From Merdimonas faecis (GTDB lineage: Bacteria > Bacillota > Clostridia > Lachnospirales > Lachnospiraceae): DNA of 64,000 bases. The notes below the pieces were generated by a model. It had not been told where the DNA came from and made no database searches. It worked only from the letters and a program-made list of their open reading frames with translations. Shown here in pieces: positions 19,006-27,385 of this stretch. The stretch is from assembly GCF_001754075.1 (NCBI RefSeq), contig NZ_MIEH01000010.1:100270-164269 (forward strand). The letters run 5' to 3'. Each line of letters begins with the position of its first letter. The first letter of the stretch is position 1. The translations under genes were made by a program, and so were the position numbers.

Positions 19006-19128
19006 GCTGTCCACTCCTTTGCGACATGATTTCAGATAATAATGTCTGACAATTAAATGCCACGACACAAATCTATCTGATATAAACAGTATAGCATGTT
19101 TAAAGGACAATGTATAGCATCTATTGCG

Positions 19129-19554
19129 TTAATCTTTCAAAACATCTGTGGAAGTATCGGAGTTTTCATCTGCTTCATCTGAAATATGAAAATGACAAAA
19201 AAGAAACTTCCTGGTAGCGTAGAGAACCGCAATGGAGCACACGCCTACAAAAGTCACCCAGATAGAGGAGTGGTCTATGATGATCTGCCTTGCAATGGCA
19301 AATAAAAGCACCTCAAAGACGGAATCTGCCGTATGGTAATACATCATGCGGATCAGCTCTACACCAATGATCAGGTTAAAGCAGGTCTCCAGCAGGTCAT
19401 CGTAATTGGGCCAGACGTCCAGGTTCGGTATGTTTCCCAGAGAGAAGGCCATCCGCAGACACAGAAGGATAATGCCTGCGGCCAGCATAAATGCAATGAA
19501 GTACTCCAGGAAAGCGGACAAATGTTTGAAAATGGTATTTATATATTTTTTCAT
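19129..19554 (-). CDS. PsiE-like membrane protein
   Basis: This 141-residue protein has four hydrophobic segments (about 14-34, 55-75, 82-100 and 104-122) and a hydrophilic, acidic C terminus (DEADENSDTSTDV). The layout and the segment IIGVELIRMMYYHTADSVFEVLLFAIARQIIIDH match the phosphate-starvation-inducible PsiE family. Its function is unknown. It overlaps the typA stop by 4 bases (ATGA), so it is translationally coupled to typA. No phosphate-responsive (Pho) box was recognised near it. Confidence 0.85.
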   Translation of the reverse strand: MKKYINTIFKHLSAFLEYFIAFMLAAGIILLCLRMAFSLGNIPNLDVWPNYDDLLETCFNLIIGVELIRMMYYHTADSVFEVLLFAIARQIIIDHSSIWVTFVGVCSIAVLYATRKFLFCHFHISDEADENSDTSTDVLKD

Positions 19555-21377
19555 GAACGGTTTCCTCGTTTACGCATTTTGGGATCCAGGATCTTTTTGC
19601 GGATCCGGAGATTGTCGGGAGTTACCTCTAAAAGTTCGTCAGTATCAATGAAGTCCAAAGCCTGCTCCAGGCTTAAAATTCTTGGCGGCGTCAGGCGGAG
19701 AGCCTCGTCAGAACCGGAGGAGCGGGTGTTGGTCAGATGCTTGGTCTTGCATACATTGACTTCGATATCATCTGTTTTGGCGTTCTCTCCGATTACCATT
19801 CCGGAGTATACCTTCTCTCCGGGGCCGATAAACAGGGTGCCGCGTTCCTGGGCGCTGTACAGCCCGTAGGTGACAGATTCTCCGGTCTCAAAGGCGATCA
19901 GTGAGCCCTGTTTGCGGTACTGTATATCCCCTTTGTAAGGAGCATATCCGTCAAAGGCAGTATTCATGATACCGTTGCCCTTTGTGTCTGTCAGAAACTC
20001 GCCGCGGTATCCGATGAGTCCGCGGGCCGGAATCCGGAATTCCAGACGGGTATAGCCGCCGCTTGCGGAGCCCATGTTCTGGAGTTCACCCTTCCGCTGG
20101 CTCAGCTTGTCAATAACAGTTCCGGTGAATTCGTCGGGAACATCGATATAGGCCAGCTCCATTGGCTCTAAGAGCTTTCCGTTTTCATCCTTTTTGTAGA
20201 GGACTTCGGCCTTGCTGACAGCAAATTCATAGCCTTCTCTACGCATATTTTCAATCAGGACAGACAGATGCAGCTCCCCGCGGCCGGAGACCTTGAAGCT
20301 GTCTGTGTTGTCGGATTCCTCCACCCGGAGGCTGACGTCAGTGTTCAATTCGCGGAAAAGACGGTCTCTTAAGTGGCGGGAGGTGACATATTTTCCCTCC
20401 TGTCCGGCAAAAGGACTGTCGTTGACGATAAACTGCATAGCAATAGTGGGTTCGGATATTTTCTGGAAGGGGATAGCCTTCGGATTCTCCGGGGAGCAGA
20501 TGGTATCGCCGATGGAAAGGTCTGCGATGCCGGAGATGGCTACGATAGAACCGATGGTGGCTTCTTTTACATCCACTTTATTTAATCCGTCAAATTCATA
20601 CAGCTTGCTGATACGTACTTTTTCCATACGATCGGGGTTGTGTTCGTTGACAACAACGGCGTCCATGCCTACGCGGATCGTTCCGTTGTCTACCTTGCCG
20701 ATACCGATGCGGCCCACGTATTCGTTGTAATCAATGGTACTGATCAGTACCTGGGTATCTGCATCCGGGTCTCCTTCCGGAGCCGGGATATACTGAAGGA
20801 TGGTCTCGAAGAGAGGTTTCATATCCCGTTCTTCATCAGTCAGATCCAGGACGGCGACACCGGCTTTGGCAGATGCGAAGACGAAAGGACAGTCCAGCTG
20901 CTCGTCGGAGGCGTCCAGATCCATAAAGAGTTCCAGTACCTCGTCAATGACTTCGTCGGGCCTTGCCTCCGGACGGTCGATCTTGTTAATGCATACGATT
21001 ACCGGGAGATTCAGCTCCAGGGCTTTGCGGAGAACAAACTTTGTCTGAGGCATTGCGCCTTCAAAAGCGTCCACCACCAGGATGACGCCGTTGACCATCT
21101 TTAAAACACGCTCCACTTCTCCGCCGAAGTCGGCGTGTCCTGGTGTGTCTATGATATTGATCTTGGTTCCCTTATAGTAAACGGCGGTGTTCTTGGAGAG
21201 GATGGTGATCCCGCGTTCTCTTTCGATATCGTTGGAATCCATGACCCGTTCGGCCACTTCCTGGTTCTCACGGAACACACCGCTTTGTTTTAACAGTTCA
21301 TCTACCAATGTCGTCTTTCCGTGATCGACATGGGCAATGATTGCAATATTACGGATATCTTCACGTTTTGTCTTCAT
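19551..21377 (-). CDS. typA: Ribosome-associated GTPase TypA/BipA
   Basis: BipA is a translational GTPase of the EF-G/LepA group that binds 70S ribosomes and aids 50S assembly, especially under stress or cold. The 608-residue protein has the P-loop AHVDHGKT (residues 15-22), switch [20 protein letters not shown], and the BipA-specific C-terminal region with [20 protein letters not shown]. The chosen ATG at 21377 follows AAAGGAAGCG and starts the canonical [20 protein letters not shown]. An upstream start would add 20 untypical residues. The PsiE-like gene follows in the same operon. Confidence 0.97.
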   Translation of the reverse strand: MKTKREDIRNIAIIAHVDHGKTTLVDELLKQSGVFRENQEVAERVMDSNDIERERGITILSKNTAVYYKGTKINIIDTPGHADFGGEVERVLKMVNGVILVVDAFEGAMPQTKFVLRKALELNLPVIVCINKIDRPEARPDEVIDEVLELFMDLDASDEQLDCPFVFASAKAGVAVLDLTDEERDMKPLFETILQYIPAPEGDPDADTQVLISTIDYNEYVGRIGIGKVDNGTIRVGMDAVVVNEHNPDRMEKVRISKLYEFDGLNKVDVKEATIGSIVAISGIADLSIGDTICSPENPKAIPFQKISEPTIAMQFIVNDSPFAGQEGKYVTSRHLRDRLFRELNTDVSLRVEESDNTDSFKVSGRGELHLSVLIENMRREGYEFAVSKAEVLYKKDENGKLLEPMELAYIDVPDEFTGTVIDKLSQRKGELQNMGSASGGYTRLEFRIPARGLIGYRGEFLTDTKGNGIMNTAFDGYAPYKGDIQYRKQGSLIAFETGESVTYGLYSAQERGTLFIGPGEKVYSGMVIGENAKTDDIEVNVCKTKHLTNTRSSGSDEALRLTPPRILSLEQALDFIDTDELLEVTPDNLRIRKKILDPKMRKRGNRS

Positions 21378-21427
21378 GATAGCGCTTCCTTTTCTTATTT
21401 TAATGCGATGTTTTACGTAACTTAAAT

Positions 21428-21455
21428 AGTGTACCATATTTCAAAAAATTTACAA
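21428..21455 (-). promoter_or_regulatory. Candidate promoter of typA
   Basis: On the minus strand TTGTAA (21450-21455) is 16 bp from TACACT (21428-21433), 50 bases upstream of the typA start. Confidence 0.5.
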
Positions 21456-21536
21456 GTATTTAGTTCTAAATTGAAAGTACCGTTCATAAACTATGTATGT
21501 AATATACGATTCAGAAGAAAGGGAGATTGTAAGACT

Positions 21537-22169
21537 ATGTCAGATAAGATTATTGAAAACAACCAGGTAACGATCATGGGAGAAGTGGCGACGCCATTTA
21601 CGTTCAGCCACGAGGTGTTCGGGGAGGGCTTCTACATGGTGAGTGTGAATGTCCGGCGGCTGAGTAATTCCATGGACTGTATCCCGCTGATGATCTCGGA
21701 GCGTCTGATCGACGTGTCCAGGGATTACACCGGTGAATTCATTATGGCCAGCGGCCAGTTCCGTTCCTACAACCGGCACGAGGAGCAGAAGAACCGTCTG
21801 GTGCTGTCCCTCTTTGTCCGGGAGGTGTCCTTCATTGATGAAGAGCTGGACGGAGCAAAGACAAACCAGATTTTTCTGGACGGGTATATCTGCAAACTGC
21901 CGGTCTACCGAAAGACCCCGCTTGGAAGGGAGATAGCGGATCTTCTTCTGGCAGTGAACCGTCCGTATGGAAAATCAGACTACATACCCTGCATCTGCTG
22001 GGGAAGAAACGCCAGATTCGCCTCTTCCTTTGAGGTGGGAGAGCATGTGCAGGTAATCGGGCGGATCCAGAGCCGGGAGTATATCAAAAGGCTGTCGGAA
22101 ACAGAGACCCAGAAGCGGACGGCCTACGAGGTGTCCGTCAGCAAGCTGGAGTGCCCGGACAGTGAATAA
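21537..22169 (+). CDS. SSB-like protein with two OB-fold domains
   Basis: This 210-residue protein contains two OB-type modules in tandem. The first is residues about 8-100 (VTIMGEVATPFTFSHEVFGEGF). The second is about 105-205, with the SSB-like stretch GREIADLLLAVNRPYGKSDY followed by IPCICWGRNA and VIGRIQSREY. The acidic C-terminal tip of the housekeeping SSB is absent. It is probably a single-stranded nucleic acid binding protein, but substrate and role are unknown. The ATG at 21537 follows AAGGGAG; the reading frame upstream is open but lacks a ribosome site. It is divergent from typA. Confidence 0.72.
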   Translation: MSDKIIENNQVTIMGEVATPFTFSHEVFGEGFYMVSVNVRRLSNSMDCIPLMISERLIDVSRDYTGEFIMASGQFRSYNRHEEQKNRLVLSLFVREVSFIDEELDGAKTNQIFLDGYICKLPVYRKTPLGREIADLLLAVNRPYGKSDYIPCICWGRNARFASSFEVGEHVQVIGRIQSREYIKRLSETETQKRTAYEVSVSKLECPDSE

Positions 22170-22209
22170 TCCCGCCGGAAATCAAGCGTCCCGGGGCTAT
22201 AGACTTCCG

Positions 22210-22238
22210 TTGACATCCACCTGGTTTGATGGTAATAT
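22210..22238 (+). promoter_or_regulatory. Promoter of dapA-dapB
   Basis: A perfect TTGACA (22210-22215) lies 17 bp from TAATAT (22233-22238). Start of transcription is expected near 22245, giving a leader of about 65 nt. Confidence 0.8.
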
Positions 22239-22253
22239 TTTTATAGATTATCA

Positions 22254-22278
22254 CGGGGTTAAATGTCTTTTAGCCCCG
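22254..22278 (+). other. Leader hairpin of dapA
   Basis: CGGGGTTAAA pairs with TTTAGCCCCG (10 bp, one G-U) around a 5-nt loop close to the start of the transcript. No T-run follows, so it is not a terminator. It is far too short for a lysine riboswitch. It may protect the mRNA 5' end. Confidence 0.55.
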
Positions 22279-22312
22279 ACATCATTATCTTTAGAAAGTC
22301 AGGAGGATGAAT

Positions 22313-23203
22313 ATGGCTATATTTACAGGCGCCGGAGTGGCGATCGTCACACCGTTCCATGAGGATGAAAGTATTAATTATGATAGACTGGATGAATTGA
22401 TTGATTTTCACTGTGAGAATGGGACTGACTGTATTATCATCTGCGGGACGACAGGTGAGTCAGCGACTATGACAGAGGAAGAGCATCTGGAATGTGTCAA
22501 ATTTGCAATCGACCGTGCAAAAGGGCGTATCCCGGTCATTGCAGGGACAGGTTCCAACTGTACGAGGACTGCGGTGGAGCTGTCAAAGGAGGCTGCTGAT
22601 TATGGAGCGGACGGACTTCTGGTCGTAACGCCGTATTATAACAAAGCGACTCAGGCTGGTCTGATCGCTCATTACACGGCGGTGGCGAATGCTGCAAAGG
22701 CTCCGATTATCATGTATAGTGTGGCGAGCCGTACCGGATGTAATATTGAGCCGGCAACGGTAGCGCATCTGGTAAAAAATGTGGAAAATATTGTTGGTGT
22801 CAAGGAAGCCTCCGGTAATATTTCCCAGGTGGCAAAGATTATGTCCCTGACCGACGGAAACATTGATCTGTATTCCGGAAACGATGATCAGATCGTGCCG
22901 CTGCTTTCTCTTGGCGGCAAAGGAGTTATCTCGGTGCTGTCCAATGTGGCGCCGAAGGAGACTCATGATATCTGTGAGAAATTTTTTGCAGGCGACGTGG
23001 CCGGAAGTGCAGCGCTTCAGTTAAAAGCGGTGCCGCTGATCGATCAGCTGTTCTGTGAGGTAAATCCGATCCCGGTAAAGAAAGCAATGAAGCTTATGGG
23101 AATGGACTGCGGTCCTTTGCGGATGCCGATGACTGAGCTTACGCCGGAGCATGAGAAAACGCTGGCACAGGCAATGAAGGATTTTGGGATTACACTGGCA
23201 TAA
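22313..23203 (+). CDS. dapA: 4-hydroxy-tetrahydrodipicolinate synthase
   Basis: DapA condenses pyruvate with aspartate semialdehyde, the first committed step to lysine and diaminopimelate. The 296-residue TIM-barrel protein has CGTTGESATMTEEEH, the Tyr of the proton relay in VVTPYYNK, and the Schiff-base Lys in VGVKEASG. The ATG at 22313 is 6 nt from AGGAGG; the ATG at 22307 abuts the ribosome site and is rejected. dapB follows after 23 bp. No lysine riboswitch was seen in the leader. Confidence 0.97.
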   Translation: MAIFTGAGVAIVTPFHEDESINYDRLDELIDFHCENGTDCIIICGTTGESATMTEEEHLECVKFAIDRAKGRIPVIAGTGSNCTRTAVELSKEAADYGADGLLVVTPYYNKATQAGLIAHYTAVANAAKAPIIMYSVASRTGCNIEPATVAHLVKNVENIVGVKEASGNISQVAKIMSLTDGNIDLYSGNDDQIVPLLSLGGKGVISVLSNVAPKETHDICEKFFAGDVAGSAALQLKAVPLIDQLFCEVNPIPVKKAMKLMGMDCGPLRMPMTELTPEHEKTLAQAMKDFGITLA

Positions 23204-23226
23204 CAGAAGACAGGAGGAAGATACAA

Positions 23227-23985
23227 ATGGTACGTGCGATCATGCATGGATGTAACGGAAAAATGGGCAGAGTGATCACCGGTCTGATCCGGGATGATGA
23301 CGCGATCGAGATTGTGGCAGGAATTGATACATATACGGGTACTGCCAATGATTATCCGGTATTTGAAAGCATTGAGGCATGTGATGTGGAAGCGGATGTG
23401 GTGATTGATTTTTCCAATGCGTCTGCAGTGGATCATCTGCTGGATTACTGTGCAAAGAAGAAGCTTCCAGTGGTACTTTGCACCACCGGACTTTCGGAAG
23501 AGCAGCTTCGGAAGGTGGAAGAAACTGCAGAGCAGACCGCTGTATTAAAATCTGCAAATATGTCGCTGGGGATCAATCTTCTCCTGAAGCTTCTTCAGAA
23601 TGCGGCAAAGGTGCTGGGGCCGGCCGGATTTGATATTGAACTGGTGGAGCGCCACCACAATCAGAAGGTAGACGCCCCCAGCGGAACGGCTTTGGCTCTG
23701 GCAGATTCTGTCAACGAAGCTCTGGACAATCAGTATACTTATGTGTTTGACCGTTCCCAGGTAAGACAGAAAAGAGGAGAAAAGGAAATCGGCATTTCAG
23801 CCGTGCGGGGAGGCACGATCGTGGGAGATCACGAAGTGATCTTCGCCGGAGCGGATGAAGTGATCGAGTTTAAGCATACGGCATATTCCAAGGCTGTTTT
23901 CGGAAAGGGAGCCGTGGAGGCGGCAAAATTCCTGGCTGGAAAGAAGGCCGGAAAGTATGACATGTCGGATGTGATCCAATTATAA
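23227..23985 (+). CDS. dapB: 4-hydroxy-tetrahydrodipicolinate reductase
   Basis: DapB reduces the DapA product with NAD(P)H toward tetrahydrodipicolinate. The 252-residue protein has an N-terminal Rossmann start with MHGCNGKMGR and the motif TTGLSEEQ. The DapB signature ELVERHHNQKVDAPSGTAL contains the catalytic His pair and Lys, followed by the tetramer segment with SAVRGGTIVGDHEVIF. It lies 23 bp downstream of dapA with AGGAGG-like sequence before the ATG, so the two form an operon. fbp follows 22 bp later. Confidence 0.97.
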   Translation: MVRAIMHGCNGKMGRVITGLIRDDDAIEIVAGIDTYTGTANDYPVFESIEACDVEADVVIDFSNASAVDHLLDYCAKKKLPVVLCTTGLSEEQLRKVEETAEQTAVLKSANMSLGINLLLKLLQNAAKVLGPAGFDIELVERHHNQKVDAPSGTALALADSVNEALDNQYTYVFDRSQVRQKRGEKEIGISAVRGGTIVGDHEVIFAGADEVIEFKHTAYSKAVFGKGAVEAAKFLAGKKAGKYDMSDVIQL

Positions 23986-24007
23986 AATACCATCGGGGAG
24001 GATCTCT

Positions 24008-25960
24008 ATGAAAGAATTAGAAGCAAGATATCTGGAAAGACTTTCACAGCTGTATCCGACTATCGCAAAAGCATCAACGGAAATTATCAATCTGCAGGCA
24101 ATCCTGAACCTGCCAAAGGGCACAGAGCATTTTCTGACGGATATCCATGGCGAACATGAGGCGTTTTCCCATGTTCTGAAGAATGGGTCTGGTTCTGTGC
24201 GCCGTAAGATTGATGACGTTTTCGGGAATACTATGAGTAGCAGGGACAAACAGTCCCTGGCTACTCTTATTTATTATCCGAAAGAGAAGATGGATCGGAT
24301 TAAGCAGGAAGAAGATAACATGGAGGACTGGTATAAGATCACGTTGTATCGTCTGATCGAGGTATGTAAACGGACAGCCAGTAAATATACCAGATCCAAG
24401 GTAAGGAAGGCGCTGCCGCCGGATTTTGCCTATGTGATCGAAGAGCTGATTACGGAAAAGTCAGAAATTACGGACAAGGAGTCCTATTACAATTCGATTG
24501 TTACCACTATTATCCGGATCGGAAGAGCGGAAAAATTTATTGTTGCTTTAAGTGAGCTGATCCAGAGGCTGACGGTAGACCATCTTCATATTGTGGGTGA
24601 TATTTACGACAGGGGACCGGGCCCCCATATTATCATGGAAAAACTGATCAAGTACCATTCTGTTGATATTCAGTGGGGAAATCATGATGTGCTGTGGATG
24701 GGTGCCGCCGCCGGGCAGAGGGGATGCATTGCCAATGTGATCCGTATCTGTGCAAGATACGGCAATCTGGATATCCTTGAAGACGGGTATGGCATCAATT
24801 TGCTGCCGCTTGCTACGTTTGCGATGAATACTTATGGAGATGACCCCTGTACCTGTTTCCGACTGAAAGGAGAGCCGGGGTACAGCGAGGGAGAGATGCT
24901 TCTGGACGTAAAAATGCATAAAGCCATTTCGATCATACAATTTAAGGTGGAAGGACAGATCATCCGGAAAAATCCGGGATTTAAGCTAAACAGCCGGAAT
25001 CTTCTGCACCACATCAATTTTGAGACCGGCATGATCGAAATTGACGGAAAAGAATATCAGATGCTGGATATGAATTTTCCGACCATTGATCCGAAAAAGC
25101 CCTATACATTAACCAGGGAAGAAGAAGATATTATGGAGCGGCTCCAGAAGGCGTTTATACACTGCGAGAAGCTTCAGAGGCATATGAGGTTCCTGCTGAA
25201 TAAGGGAGGGCTTTACAAGGTCTATAATAATAATCTGCTTTATCATGGCTGCGTACCTCTTACTGAGAATGGAGAGCTGAAGTCTGTCCGGGTGTATGGC
25301 CACTCTTATAAGGGGAAAGGGCTTTATGAAGCTATGGAAAGTTATGTAAGGAAAGGCTTCTATGCACTGGATCCCAGGGAAAAGGAGCGGGGGAGAGACC
25401 TGATGTGGTATATCTGGCTTGGAGAAGGGTCTCCTCTGTTTGGCAAAGATAAGATGGCTACGTTTGAACGGTATTTTCTGGCGGAAAAGGAAACGCACAA
25501 GGAAAAGAAAAATCCATATTATTCCATGCTGGAAAATGAAGAGGTGGTAGACAGGATCCTGGCCGAGTTCGGGCTTCCGGCAGAGGGAACACATATCATA
25601 AACGGACATGTTCCGGTAAAATCCAAAAATGGTGAGAATCCGATCAAATGCGGCGGCAAGGTGCTGGTTATTGACGGAGGATTTTCCAAGGCGTATCAGA
25701 AGGAGACCGGAATTGCCGGGTATACACTGATCTACAATTCCTATGGACTGATCCTGGCGGCCCACGAGCCTTTTGAGTCAACAGAGGCGGCTATTGAAAA
25801 GGAAAGCGATATCCATTCGGACAGTATCATTGTCAAGCGGGTGGTGCAGAGAAAACTGGTGGGCGACACAGATATCGGCCGGGAATTGAAAGAACAGATC
25901 GCGGATCTGGAGATGCTCCTGGAAGCGTACCGCAGCGGGCGGATCACGGAACGTATATAA
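24008..25960 (+). CDS. fbp: Fructose-1,6-bisphosphatase class III
   Basis: This is the Firmicutes-type gluconeogenic FBPase, 650 residues, unrelated to the E. coli class I enzyme. It belongs to the metallophosphoesterase fold: the stretches LTDIHGEHEAF, VGDIYDRGPGPH and WGNHDVLWMGAAAGQ carry the metal ligands, with a later INGHVPVK histidine block. The protein converts fructose-1,6-bisphosphate to fructose-6-phosphate. It lies 22 bp after dapB with GGGGAGGAT before the ATG, so read-through from the dap promoter is likely. The link between dap genes and fbp is positional only. Confidence 0.96.
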   Translation: MKELEARYLERLSQLYPTIAKASTEIINLQAILNLPKGTEHFLTDIHGEHEAFSHVLKNGSGSVRRKIDDVFGNTMSSRDKQSLATLIYYPKEKMDRIKQEEDNMEDWYKITLYRLIEVCKRTASKYTRSKVRKALPPDFAYVIEELITEKSEITDKESYYNSIVTTIIRIGRAEKFIVALSELIQRLTVDHLHIVGDIYDRGPGPHIIMEKLIKYHSVDIQWGNHDVLWMGAAAGQRGCIANVIRICARYGNLDILEDGYGINLLPLATFAMNTYGDDPCTCFRLKGEPGYSEGEMLLDVKMHKAISIIQFKVEGQIIRKNPGFKLNSRNLLHHINFETGMIEIDGKEYQMLDMNFPTIDPKKPYTLTREEEDIMERLQKAFIHCEKLQRHMRFLLNKGGLYKVYNNNLLYHGCVPLTENGELKSVRVYGHSYKGKGLYEAMESYVRKGFYALDPREKERGRDLMWYIWLGEGSPLFGKDKMATFERYFLAEKETHKEKKNPYYSMLENEEVVDRILAEFGLPAEGTHIINGHVPVKSKNGENPIKCGGKVLVIDGGFSKAYQKETGIAGYTLIYNSYGLILAAHEPFESTEAAIEKESDIHSDSIIVKRVVQRKLVGDTDIGRELKEQIADLEMLLEAYRSGRITERI

Positions 25961-26033
25961 AAATAACTGTAAGAAAATGGAACTCTTCCTGCGGTATAAT
26001 CTGCCGGAATCTGCAAATATTACTATCAACAAG

Positions 26034-26045
26034 GCCGCTTAAGCG
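26034..26045. repeat. 12-bp palindrome upstream of the lipoprotein gene
   Basis: CCGCTTAAGCGG is a perfect palindrome between fbp and the lipoprotein gene. It lies about 35 bases after a TATAAT (25995-26000) and could be an operator or leader stem. It is listed because this gap is otherwise empty. Confidence 0.4.
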
Positions 26046-26088
26046 GATTGATGATAGAGATACATGAAAACGAAAGGGAGAGTAGAAT

Positions 26089-26382
26089 ATGAAACAGTTC
26101 AGAAAGTTCCTGTTGGCCCTGATGTGTGTGGCTGTGATGGGAGTAGTGACCGCATGTGGAAGTGAGAATAATCAGACCAATGATATTACCGACGGCACTG
26201 GTGATGGTGTGGCGGATGATATCGGCGATGATGTAAAAGACGGTGCGGAGGAGATTGGCGATGATGTAAGAGACAGCGCGGAAGAGATTGGCGACGACGT
26301 AAAGGATGGCGTGGATGACGTCCGGGACCGTGCAGATGATGCTGCGGATGGAACTGACGACCGGACAGATAACGCACGGTAA
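26089..26382 (+). CDS. Small acidic repeat lipoprotein
   Basis: This 97-residue protein has a signal peptide (KQFRKFLLALMCVAVMGVV) ending in the lipobox VTAC, so Cys23 is the likely lipidated residue. The mature part is strongly charged and carries three imperfect 11-residue repeats of the form IGDDVKDGAEE, giving a probable amphipathic helical stalk. No enzymatic motif is visible and I do not recognise a family. AAAGGGAG precedes the ATG. It sits between fbp and the HisA gene, probably as its own short unit. Confidence 0.8.
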   Translation: MKQFRKFLLALMCVAVMGVVTACGSENNQTNDITDGTGDGVADDIGDDVKDGAEEIGDDVRDSAEEIGDDVKDGVDDVRDRADDAADGTDDRTDNAR

Positions 26383-26415
26383 ACGGAGTAGAAATACAGT
26401 AAAAACAGCAAAAAT

Positions 26416-26450
26416 AGCCGGGGGACTGCATGGAAGGCGGTCCCCCGGCT
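26416..26450 (+). terminator. Strong hairpin after lipoprotein gene, before hisA
   Basis: AGCCGGGGGACTGC (26416-26429) pairs with GCGGTCCCCCGGCT (26437-26450), 14 bp with one G-U, around a 7-nt loop. There is no T-run, and the ribosome site of the next gene (CAGGAGG) follows within 10 bases. It may end the lipoprotein mRNA inefficiently, stabilise it, or limit read-through. Confidence 0.5.
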
Positions 26451-26470
26451 GATACAGGAGGACAAAAGAA

Positions 26471-27241
26471 ATGAGGTTCAGGCCTTGTATTGACATACAT
26501 AATGGAAAGGTAAAACAGATTGTGGGAGGAAGCCTCCGGGATTCCGGAGATGAGGCAAGGGAAAATTACATTTCAAGCCAGGGGGCGGAGTATTTTGCGC
26601 AGTTATATAAGGAAGACGGATTGAAAGGCGGGCATGTCATTCTTTTGAACCCGCCTTCTTCTGATTATTTCGGGGCGACAAAGAGGCAGGCACTTGCGGC
26701 ATTAGAGGCGTATCCTGGAGGTCTTCAGATCGGAGGAGGAATTACTGCTGAAAATGCGGAAGAATATCTGGAGGCAGGGGCAAGCCATGTGATCGTGACT
26801 TCCTATGTGTTCCTGGACGGCGAGGTTCGTCTGGACCGGATGGAGAGGCTTAAGAATACCGTGGGAAGAGAGCGGGTGGTGATCGATCTGAGCTGCCGCA
26901 AAAAGGACGGTGATTATTATATCGTGACCAATAGATGGCAGACGTTTACCCAAGTCAGACTGACCCGGGAGATCATGGATGAGATTGCAGATTACTGCGA
27001 CGAATTTCTGGTGCACGGGGTGGATGTAGAGGGGCAGGCTGCCGGAGTGGATGAAGAACTGGCCCGCCTCCTGTCAGCGCATAAAAAGCGCAGGGTTACC
27101 TATGCCGGCGGGATCGGAAGCCCTGAAGATCTGATGCGGTTTGAAAAGCTGACAGAGGGGAAGGTGGACTTTACCATAGGAAGTGCGCTGGATCTGTTTG
27201 GAGGGGCGATACCGTATCAGGAAGTGAAAAAATACCGTTAA
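26471..27241 (+). CDS. HisA-type isomerase of the eukaryotic (HIS6-like) subfamily
   Basis: This 256-residue TIM-barrel protein begins FRPCIDIHNGKVKQIVGGSL, with the catalytic Asp of the HisA family in CIDIHNGKVKQ. It continues with LQIGGGIT and TYAGGIGSPEDL phosphate-binding loops. The spacing and the insertions (VILLNPPSS, FLVHGVDVEGQAAG) match the yeast HIS6-like branch rather than the usual bacterial HisA. The expected reaction is isomerisation of ProFAR to PRFAR in histidine synthesis. It stands apart from any his operon here, with CAGGAGG before the ATG. Confidence 0.85.
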   Translation: MRFRPCIDIHNGKVKQIVGGSLRDSGDEARENYISSQGAEYFAQLYKEDGLKGGHVILLNPPSSDYFGATKRQALAALEAYPGGLQIGGGITAENAEEYLEAGASHVIVTSYVFLDGEVRLDRMERLKNTVGRERVVIDLSCRKKDGDYYIVTNRWQTFTQVRLTREIMDEIADYCDEFLVHGVDVEGQAAGVDEELARLLSAHKKRRVTYAGGIGSPEDLMRFEKLTEGKVDFTIGSALDLFGGAIPYQEVKKYR

Positions 27242-27301
27242 TGCAACGGATCTGCATCTGTGGCAGAAGTGTAACCGTTTTGTGAACACTGCATAAATTA
27301 G

Positions 27302-27330
27302 TTGAATTGGGGTTTGTATAGTGCTAAAAT
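27302..27330 (+). promoter_or_regulatory. Promoter of secA
   Basis: TTGAAT (27302-27307) and TAAAAT (27325-27330) are spaced exactly 17 bp, about 55 bases upstream of the secA start. Confidence 0.75.
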
Positions 27331-27385
27331 AAGGAATAGATTGGTCATTTTTATGGCAAATTCTTGACAAGGAGCATTTAGATAT

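Noticed and set aside
22170..22312. Lysine riboswitch upstream of dapA
   Set aside because: The leader is only about 65 nt with a single hairpin, far smaller than the about 170-nt L box, and no core motif was seen.
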